Assembly (NCBI GenBank): GCA_964509505.1
Contig: CAZDYP010000081.1
Span: 1 to 21,381, forward strand
Length of the DNA stretch: 21,381 nucleotides
Origin: CAZDYP01 sp964509505
Lineage (GTDB): Bacteria > Chloroflexota > Anaerolineae > JACRMK01
Direction of reading: 5' to 3'
The position numbers and the translations under genes were made by a program. Every line of letters starts with the position of its first letter. Within the stretch, counting starts at the first letter, position 1. Below, one piece after another: positions 1-5,290 of the stretch. The notes under the pieces are model-generated. The model was not told the origin of the DNA. It did no database searches and saw nothing but the letters and a program-made list of their open reading frames with translations.

Positions 1-2
1 TC

Positions 3-1088
3 ATACCCACCACCACTCCAACAGTATCCCCCACGCCTACCGTTGTCCTCTCGCCGACGACGAGCATCACGCCCACTAGCCAAATCACGCCGACGACGAG
101 CATCACGCCCACTAGCCAAATCACGCCAACGACGAGCATCACGCCCACTAGCGAAATCACGCCGACGACACCCGTAACTCCGACGAAGCCTGTGCTGGGG
201 CCCTTCCGCACCGTGATGACGGGCGTTCATCTGGAATCTGCCCGCGTCGAAGCGGATCCGCAAACTGGCTTGCCGTCTATCTCATTCAAACTGACCCCAG
301 AAGGCGCGCAAATTTTCGCAGAACATACGCGCAACAACGTCGGCAAATTTTTGGCGATTACGATGGACAAGCAAGTGCTTTCGTCGCCGCGCATTCAAGG
401 ACCTATTCTAGGCGGCAATGGTCAAATCACGGGACAATTCTCGCCCGATGAAGCCCAAGCGTTGGTCGTGCAGCTGAAATATGGTTCGCTACCCATTCCC
501 CTTAAAGTCATTTCGAGTCGCACGGTTGGCCCCACCTTGGGACAAGATTCGATCAGCCGGAGCTATGTTGCGGGCGTGATTGGCATCAGCATGGTCATTC
601 TGTTTATGTTGCTCTACTATCGTCTGCCTGGCTTCCTTGCGGACTTGGCGTTGTTGTTGTATGGTGGGCTGGTGTTGGCCATCTTCAAGTTGGTGCCTGT
701 GACGTTGACGCTGGCAGGCATCGCCGGGTTCATCTTATCCATTGGTCTCGCGGTGGACGCGAACATCCTCATCTTCGAGCGCATGAAAGAAGAGCTGCGC
801 GCAGGTCGCTCGTTGCGCGCCGCCATCCGAGCAGGCTTTGATCGCGCCTGGCCCTCCATTCGTGACTCAAATGCGTCGTCGCTCATCACCTGCGCCATCT
901 TGTTCTGGTTTGGCACGAACTTCGGCGCCAGCATCGTCGCGGGCTTCGCGCTCACCCTCGCCATCGGTATTGTCATATCGCTGTTCACCGCCATTGTCGT
1001 CACGCGTACCTTGCTCAACCTCATCCTTGATTTGAATGTCACACACAATATGTGGTGGTTCGGAGTCAGTCAAAGCAGTGACCAGTAG
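3..1088 (+). CDS. secD: Protein translocase subunit SecD (5'-truncated by window start)
   Basis: SecD works with SecF beside SecYEG and uses the proton gradient to pull exported proteins across the membrane. The frame is open from base 3, so the true start lies upstream and 361 residues are visible. The first ~60 residues are a Thr/Pro/Ser-rich linker built largely from a 12-residue tandem repeat. Then comes the conserved end of the periplasmic region (FRTVMTGVHLESARV, SISFKLTPEGAQIF, GGNGQITGQF, RTVGPTLGQDSI), followed by several membrane helices with the SecD signature GLAVDANILIFERMKEE. A GTG at 192 could be mistaken for a start, but homology and the open frame run through it. secF follows on the same strand. 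The Thr/Pro linker in the extracytoplasmic domain is the odd part. The family call is secure. Confidence 0.96.
   Translation: MPTTTPTVSPTPTVVLSPTTSITPTSQITPTTSITPTSQITPTTSITPTSEITPTTPVTPTKPVLGPFRTVMTGVHLESARVEADPQTGLPSISFKLTPEGAQIFAEHTRNNVGKFLAITMDKQVLSSPRIQGPILGGNGQITGQFSPDEAQALVVQLKYGSLPIPLKVISSRTVGPTLGQDSISRSYVAGVIGISMVILFMLLYYRLPGFLADLALLLYGGLVLAIFKLVPVTLTLAGIAGFILSIGLAVDANILIFERMKEELRAGRSLRAAIRAGFDRAWPSIRDSNASSLITCAILFWFGTNFGASIVAGFALTLAIGIVISLFTAIVVTRTLLNLILDLNVTHNMWWFGVSQSSDQ
54..161 (+). repeat. Three tandem 36-bp repeats inside secD
   Basis: Three consecutive 36-bp units lie at 54-89, 90-125 and 126-161, with a decaying fourth start at 162. Each encodes the 12 residues PTTSITPTSQIT. 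Units 1 and 2 are identical; unit 3 differs at two bases (CCG to CCA, and CAA to GAA in the tenth codon). Because 36 is a multiple of 3, gain or loss of a unit would change linker length without breaking the frame. Confidence 0.95.
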
Positions 1089-1178
1089 GCAGTGAGCAGT
1101 TAGTCGTGTTCAGCGTTCAGTTATTAGTGAACATTGAACACTCGAGACTGAACACTGAAACTGGATACTGGTCACTCC
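1065..1178. repeat. Degenerate short-period repeats between secD and secF
   Basis: The end of secD and the gap before secF consist of loosely repeated 7-9 base words of the types CAGTGA/GCAGT and GAACACTGAA. The words start inside the secD 3' end, so the final residues SQSSDQ of SecD are encoded by repeat-like sequence. No gene or clear promoter was found here. Similar low-complexity CAGTGA/GAACAC tracts occur in other genomes, but I cannot name a defined repeat family. Confidence 0.6.
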
Positions 1179-1189
1179 CCAGAGGATTC

Positions 1190-2119
1190 ATGTTCAACAT
1201 CGTTTCAAAGCGTTATTGGTATTTCGCTTTCTCGTTACTCATCATCATCCCCGGCTTGTTCTCGTTGGCGACGAATGGGTTGCGCCTTTCGATTGCCTTC
1301 ACCAGCGGCTCGTTGCTCGAACTGAAATACACCGAGCTGCAAGGCAGGACGTTGCAAATCCAAGACTTTCGCGCGCCGTATGAAGCGCGAGGCTTGGGCG
1401 AGCCGCTCGTGCAACTATCAGGCAACGATACTGTCTTGATTCGCAGCAAACCGATTAATCAAGAAACGAAAGCGACGATCAAAGCTAACCTTGAAGCCAA
1501 GTACGGCAAGTCCACTGAGCTCAGCTTCGAGACGGTTGGTCCCGAAGTCAGCAGTGAAGTGACACGCAATGCCTTCTATGCCGTGTTGGTTGCCTCGGGC
1601 GCCATCTTGCTTTATATCACCTTCGCTTTCTGGCGCCTGCCGAAGCCCTGGCGCTATGGCGTCGCCGCGATTGCCGCGTTGCTGCATGATGTGCTGGTCG
1701 TCGTCGGCCTCGCGTCTATCTTCGGCGTTGTATTTGGATGGGAAGTGGACGCGCTATTCCTGACGGCGTTGCTGACGGTAATCGGCTTCTCGGTGCATGA
1801 TACGATTGTGGTGTTCGATCGTGTCCGCGAGAACTCTGTGCGACATGCCGACGAACCCTTCGCGTCCATCGTCAACCACAGCATTATTCAAACGCTCGAC
1901 CGCTCCATCAACACCCAGCTCACCACCGTATTGACGTTGCTCGCGCTGATTCTCTTTGGCGGCGTGACCATTCGCTACTTCGTTCTCATTATGCTCATTG
2001 GCTTGATTAGCGGCACATATTCGTCCATCTTCAACGCCGCGCAAATTCTCGTCGCATGGGAGACAGGCGAAGTCGCGGACTTCTTCAGACGCTTGCGCGG
2101 ACGCGCCGCTAACGCATAA
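1190..2119 (+). CDS. secF: Protein translocase subunit SecF
   Basis: This is a 309-residue SecF, the partner of SecD in proton-driven late steps of protein export. An N-terminal membrane helix (YWYFAFSLLIIIPGLFSLA) is followed by the extracytoplasmic domain with FTSGSLLELKY and the QLSGNDTVLIRSK region. A five-helix membrane block then carries the SecF signatures LLHDVLVVVG and GFSVHDTIVVFDRVREN. The frame is open from 1106, but ATG 1190 is chosen because homology starts there and AGAGGA lies at 1181-1186, although its 3-base spacer is short. The 28 residues upstream derive from the degenerate repeats and are unlikely to be translated. An intrinsic terminator lies 31 bases after the stop and closes the secDF unit. 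Confidence 0.96.
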   Translation: MFNIVSKRYWYFAFSLLIIIPGLFSLATNGLRLSIAFTSGSLLELKYTELQGRTLQIQDFRAPYEARGLGEPLVQLSGNDTVLIRSKPINQETKATIKANLEAKYGKSTELSFETVGPEVSSEVTRNAFYAVLVASGAILLYITFAFWRLPKPWRYGVAAIAALLHDVLVVVGLASIFGVVFGWEVDALFLTALLTVIGFSVHDTIVVFDRVRENSVRHADEPFASIVNHSIIQTLDRSINTQLTTVLTLLALILFGGVTIRYFVLIMLIGLISGTYSSIFNAAQILVAWETGEVADFFRRLRGRAANA

Positions 2120-2124
2120 TGACC

Positions 2125-2139
2125 AGACCTGTCAGGTCT
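2125..2139. repeat. Short palindrome AGACCTGTCAGGTCT
   Basis: Seven-base inverted arms (AGACCTG/CAGGTCT) around one base, just after secF and before its terminator. The same kind of ACCTGTCAGGT palindrome is, as I recall, a dispersed intergenic repeat in several bacterial genomes including Chloroflexota. Copy number in this genome cannot be seen from here. Confidence 0.6.
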
Positions 2140-2150
2140 TCGATCACCAC

Positions 2151-2179
2151 AAGGGGCGAACACCATTCGCCCCTTTTTT
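2151..2179 (+). terminator. Intrinsic terminator of the secDF unit
   Basis: A perfect 10-bp stem (AAGGGGCGAA at 2151-2160 with TTCGCCCCTT at 2166-2175), a 5-base loop and a run of six T at 2174-2179. This is a textbook rho-independent terminator 31 bases after the secF stop. Confidence 0.92.
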
Positions 2180-2189
2180 GCGTGTGGGA

Positions 2190-2204
2190 CAAGTTGGCAA
2201 CTTG
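2190..2204. repeat. Short palindrome CAAGTTGGCAACTTG
   Basis: Six-base inverted arms (CAAGTT/AACTTG) around GGC, between the secF terminator and the next gene. It may be another dispersed intergenic palindrome, or an operator for the gene starting at 2251. The sequence does not decide between these. Confidence 0.45.
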
Positions 2205-2250
2205 CCTCACAATGGGTAAGATAAAGCAACCCCATACGCAGAGAAAATAA

Positions 2251-2940
2251 ATGACCCTACCGACTATTGAAATTTACGCGAGCCTCGAATGCCCGTATGC
2301 CTATCTGGCAACCTATCGCCTGCGCCAAGTGTGGTCAGCCTATGCGGGACGCCTCCACATTAGCTGGCGCGCTTTGTCGTTGGAATACGTCAATCGCGTC
2401 GGCATCTCCAAAAATGGGCACGACGCCGAACGCGTGTTGTTCGCGCACGTCGAGCCAGCCTTGCCTTGGCGCGCATGGTCACGTCCCGACAGTGAATGGC
2501 CTGTGACGGCGTGGCCCGCGTTTGAAGCACTAGCGTGCGCGCAAGCGCAACATCACGACGCTGCCTTCGCCATGAGCTGGGCATTGCGTCATGCGTTCTT
2601 CATGGAAGGTCGCAGTCTCGCCTTACGCCATGAACTCTTCGACATTGCCAAACAGGTCGCTCGCGAAGCGCCCCTCGACCTTGCGCGCTTTGAGGACGAT
2701 TGGGATAGCGGTCGCTACAAACGCACCGTGCTTGAGGAAAGTCGGCGGGGCTGGCACGAACTGAAGTTGAACGGCAGCGCGACCTTCGTGTTGCCCGCTG
2801 GACAGCCGCTCACCAATCCCGCCATCGGCGAGGTTGATTTCGATGAGGTCAATCACATTCTGCGAAGCTATGCGCCCTATCAGGATGACCCACTCACGGT
2901 CTATCGTGACATGCTCGAGCGTGCTGCGCGCACAGGGTAG
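2251..2940 (+). CDS. DsbA/FrnE-family thioredoxin-fold protein with degenerate active site
   Basis: A 229-residue protein resembling the DsbA/FrnE/2-hydroxychromene-2-carboxylate isomerase family. The N-terminus IEIYASLECPYAYLATYRLRQ is a thioredoxin-fold strand followed by the active-site helix. The usual CPxC is CPYA here, so only Cys14 remains. The middle is an all-helical insertion (about residues 85-165). The C-terminal GSATFVLPAGQPLTNPAIGEV (about 175-195) matches the family's substrate loop, but the usual cis-proline position is Ala177. No signal peptide is seen, so it is probably cytosolic. With one cysteine and no cis-Pro, a classical dithiol oxidase role is doubtful; a glutathione-type or isomerase-like role is possible. 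ATG 2251 has only a weak GAGA upstream. It follows the secF terminator and is probably transcribed from its own promoter. Confidence 0.8.
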   Translation: MTLPTIEIYASLECPYAYLATYRLRQVWSAYAGRLHISWRALSLEYVNRVGISKNGHDAERVLFAHVEPALPWRAWSRPDSEWPVTAWPAFEALACAQAQHHDAAFAMSWALRHAFFMEGRSLALRHELFDIAKQVAREAPLDLARFEDDWDSGRYKRTVLEESRRGWHELKLNGSATFVLPAGQPLTNPAIGEVDFDEVNHILRSYAPYQDDPLTVYRDMLERAARTG

Positions 2941-3025
2941 GAACTTTGCTCCTCGTTCATGCGTCTACTGAGTGAACATCGAGACCCGACACCTACGCGT
3001 CGTAGAACGTTGGAGGTCTCAGCTT

Positions 3026-3032
3026 GAGGAGG
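3026..3032 (+). promoter_or_regulatory. Strong ribosome binding site for the 3040 lipoprotein gene
   Basis: GAGGAGG lies 7 bases before ATG 3040 and fixes that start. It is the strongest ribosome binding site in the 3040-7983 run; the following genes start inside or at the end of their predecessor. Confidence 0.85.
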
Positions 3033-3039
3033 CTTAACG

Positions 3040-3522
3040 ATGAACCAGCTTATCGGGCTGTTGCTCATGCTCTCGCTGTTGAGCGCGTGCGCCACGCCTG
3101 CTACGGCGATTCCGCCACAACCATCACCTATCGCGCCCACACTCTCGCCAACGCCAATGCCGACTGAAACCCCTATGCCCACCCCAACTGCTGCACCCCG
3201 CCCGCTCATCACGTCCATAGACGAAGCGGTGGCTTTCGCGCAACGCCAATACCCCAATCTCAAAGACATCAAGTCCACGCCCCAAGGCACGCTTGGCGCG
3301 TCCACCAACATCATCAGCCAAGAAACGGCGGAAGGTTGGAACTTGATTTTCTGGAAAGGTGAAGGCGATTGCCCTGCGGGTTGCATCAACAACTACTACT
3401 GGTATATCTCGGTCAATAAGTTTGGCGCAGCGAAGCTGGAGGGCGAATACGCGCGCGAGTACAACGCGCACAGCAACGCGTTCCAAACGCGCGGGCAGCC
3501 GCTGTGGGGTGTGCCGCAATAA
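3040..3522 (+). CDS. Small lipoprotein with Thr/Pro linker and GDCPAGC domain
   Basis: A 160-residue predicted lipoprotein. A hydrophobic signal (LIGLLLMLSLL) ends in lipobox LSAC with Cys17. A Pro/Thr/Met-rich spacer (about residues 18-55) leads to a compact domain of ~100 residues. That domain contains WNLIFWKGEGDCPAGCINNYYWYISV, with a probable disulfide pair at Cys111 and Cys115. I do not recognise a named function. Domains with a WxGxGDCPAGC core seem to recur in Chloroflexota lipoproteins, which is recollection only. It is the first gene of an overlapping run: its TAA shares an A with the ATG of the dehydrogenase, suggesting coupled translation. The start is set by a strong ribosome binding site. 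Confidence 0.85.
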   Translation: MNQLIGLLLMLSLLSACATPATAIPPQPSPIAPTLSPTPMPTETPMPTPTAAPRPLITSIDEAVAFAQRQYPNLKDIKSTPQGTLGASTNIISQETAEGWNLIFWKGEGDCPAGCINNYYWYISVNKFGAAKLEGEYAREYNAHSNAFQTRGQPLWGVPQ

Positions 3523-4472
3523 TGAAGGCTTTAACTTTTGATCACCAACTCACCTTTACCGCAGACCATCCCACCCCACAACCATCCGCCGCTGAATCGC
3601 TCGTGCGCGTGACGCTTGCGGGCATCTGCAACACGGACCTTGAAATCACACGCGGCTATGCGGATTTTCGCGGCGTCATTGGGCATGAGTTCGTTGGCGT
3701 TGCCGAGACGGGACCCCACGCAGGCAAGCGCGTCGTCGGCGAAATCAACATCGCCTGTGGATGTTGTGAGCTGTGCCTGCGCGGGCAGCGCACCCATTGC
3801 GTGCGCCGCACAGTGTTGGGCATCCGTAACCATGATGGCGCGATGGCGGAATGGCTGACGCTGCCGCACGAAAATCTGCATATCGTTCCAGATGGCATAA
3901 GCGACGAGCAAGCGGTCTTCGTTGAACCGCTCGCCGCCGCGCTTGAAATTCTTGAGGGCGCGCACCTCAAACCATCGGAACGTGTCATCGTGCTAGGCGA
4001 CGGCAAACTGGGGCAACTCGTCACGCAAGTATTGGCGCTCACGGGTTGTGACCTCACGCTGGTCGGACGACACGCCAACAAACTCGCGCTCGCGCAACCA
4101 TGCGGCAGCGCCATTTGTCTTGAAGCCGATGCAAACACATTGGCAAACGCCGATGTCGTCATAGATTGCGCGGGCAACGCGTCGGGTTTCGCGCTTGCCT
4201 CACGCCTCGCGCGCGCGCGCGGGCGCATCATCTTGAAAAGCACATTTCATGGCGCGCAGAGCGTGACGCTCACACCCATTGCCGTCAATGAACTCAGCAT
4301 CATCGGCTCGCGGTGCGGACCCTTCGCCGCTGCGTTGCGCTTGTTACAGCGTAAGCTAGTGGCTGTGGAGCCGCTCATTAGCGCAGTATATCCACTATCG
4401 GAAGGCCTCGTCGCATTCGAGCGCGCGCAGGCCGCGGGTATTTTGAAGGTGTTATTACGATGCGCCGCTTGA
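3522..4472 (+). CDS. Zinc-dependent medium-chain alcohol dehydrogenase-like protein
   Basis: A 316-residue medium-chain dehydrogenase/reductase, oxidising an alcohol or sugar-alcohol with NAD(P). Catalytic zinc ligands are visible: Cys36 in GICNTD, His55-Glu56 in GHEFVG, and Glu135 in VEPLAAALE. The structural zinc lobe has Cys79, Cys82, Cys85 and Cys93. The Rossmann nucleotide loop is GDGKLG at 159-164 (canonical GxGxxG), and DCAGN sits later in the fold. It is shorter than the usual 340-350 residues, mainly because the C-terminal half is compact. ATG 3522 is chosen over an upstream in-frame GTG at 3504 because it overlaps the previous stop by one base and homology begins there. The substrate cannot be told. 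Its place between two lipoprotein genes is odd for a cytosolic enzyme. Confidence 0.9.
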   Translation: MKALTFDHQLTFTADHPTPQPSAAESLVRVTLAGICNTDLEITRGYADFRGVIGHEFVGVAETGPHAGKRVVGEINIACGCCELCLRGQRTHCVRRTVLGIRNHDGAMAEWLTLPHENLHIVPDGISDEQAVFVEPLAAALEILEGAHLKPSERVIVLGDGKLGQLVTQVLALTGCDLTLVGRHANKLALAQPCGSAICLEADANTLANADVVIDCAGNASGFALASRLARARGRIILKSTFHGAQSVTLTPIAVNELSIIGSRCGPFAAALRLLQRKLVAVEPLISAVYPLSEGLVAFERAQAAGILKVLLRCAA

Positions 4473-5290
4473 TTCGCTACGGCTTGCTCATCCTCTTGTG
4501 TGTCGCCTGCGGGAGTGAGGAGCCAAGCGCTGCGCCCTCGTCTCCCAGTAGCGCTACCTCGCAAAGCACTGCCTCCTCCCGCCTCAACGCCGCTCCTGAC
4601 GTCAGCGCGCTCGCCGCAGCCATCGCCAAAACGCAAAATGCCCAAGCCTATCGGCTCGCGCTCAACATCACTTTGAGCTTCAGCGAAGGCACACGCAAAG
4701 CCGAGCAACCGTTTCTAGCATTCACGGGCGTGCGTGCACAAGGCGCGTATCAGCTGTGGTACAAGCAAGGACTATTCAACGAGTTGCCCGGCGAAGGGCA
4801 GCCCGTTGAGATGATTCTGATAGATGGGCAGACCTACGCGCGCAGTGAAAAATTTTTTGGCGAGTCGAAGCCTGAGCAATGGTATTGGCTCACGCGCAGC
4901 GCCATCACTAAACCCGTCATTGATTTCAACGATATGCTGAACCTCACAAACATAAACGCGGCGCGTTTCAAGAACACTCTGCCTGAGCCACTGGATGGGC
5001 AAATCTGTCCTGCCTGGACGTGGGAGGCGCGTGAGCAAGCGCCCAGCATCATCGCGCTCGTCAGCGCTGCCGAAGACAAAGCCTATTTCGATGTGGTTGA
5101 ACAAGCCGAAGCGCGTCTCGCGCTATGCCCCGATGGTTACGCGCACGAGTTGGCATGGGAACTACGCACGCGCCATCCGCAAAAACATGACGCCCAAAGC
5201 CGTGTGGCTGTGACGTTGCGCCTCACCGATTTCGGCGCCAAAGAAATTGTCGTGAAAGCGCCGTCAGGAGCATTGGAATGGGTCCGCTAA
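4460..5290 (+). CDS. Hypothetical lipoprotein
   Basis: A 276-residue predicted lipoprotein of unknown function. The signal RRLIRYGLLILLCVAC gives a lipobox with Cys17. A Ser/Ala/Pro-rich spacer runs to about residue 45, then a domain beginning DVSALAAAIAKTQNAQAYRLALNI. The alternating strand pattern (YQLWYKQGLFNELP, VEMILIDGQTYARSEKFFGESKPEQWYWL) is reminiscent of the LppX/LolA-like lipoprotein fold that binds lipids. That is a fold guess from pattern, not a recognised motif. Two further cysteines sit in DGQICPAWTW and LALCPDGY. The start overlaps the dehydrogenase by 13 bases, and its own stop overlaps the next gene by 13 bases, indicating one transcript. Confidence 0.8.
   Translation: MRRLIRYGLLILLCVACGSEEPSAAPSSPSSATSQSTASSRLNAAPDVSALAAAIAKTQNAQAYRLALNITLSFSEGTRKAEQPFLAFTGVRAQGAYQLWYKQGLFNELPGEGQPVEMILIDGQTYARSEKFFGESKPEQWYWLTRSAITKPVIDFNDMLNLTNINAARFKNTLPEPLDGQICPAWTWEAREQAPSIIALVSAAEDKAYFDVVEQAEARLALCPDGYAHELAWELRTRHPQKHDAQSRVAVTLRLTDFGAKEIVVKAPSGALEWVR

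Noticed and set aside
54..161. CRISPR-like array at the start of the window
   Set aside because: The 36-bp units are contiguous with no spacers and are in frame within secD, so they are coding tandem repeats.
617..1048. 143-codon open frame on the minus strand opposite secD
   Set aside because: It lies wholly within conserved SecD coding sequence, has a residue mix typical of a reverse shadow and has no ribosome binding site.
2981..3020. GAGACC/GGTCTC inverted pair before the 3040 gene
   Set aside because: Only six bases per arm with a 28-base gap; expected by chance and without a regulatory signature.
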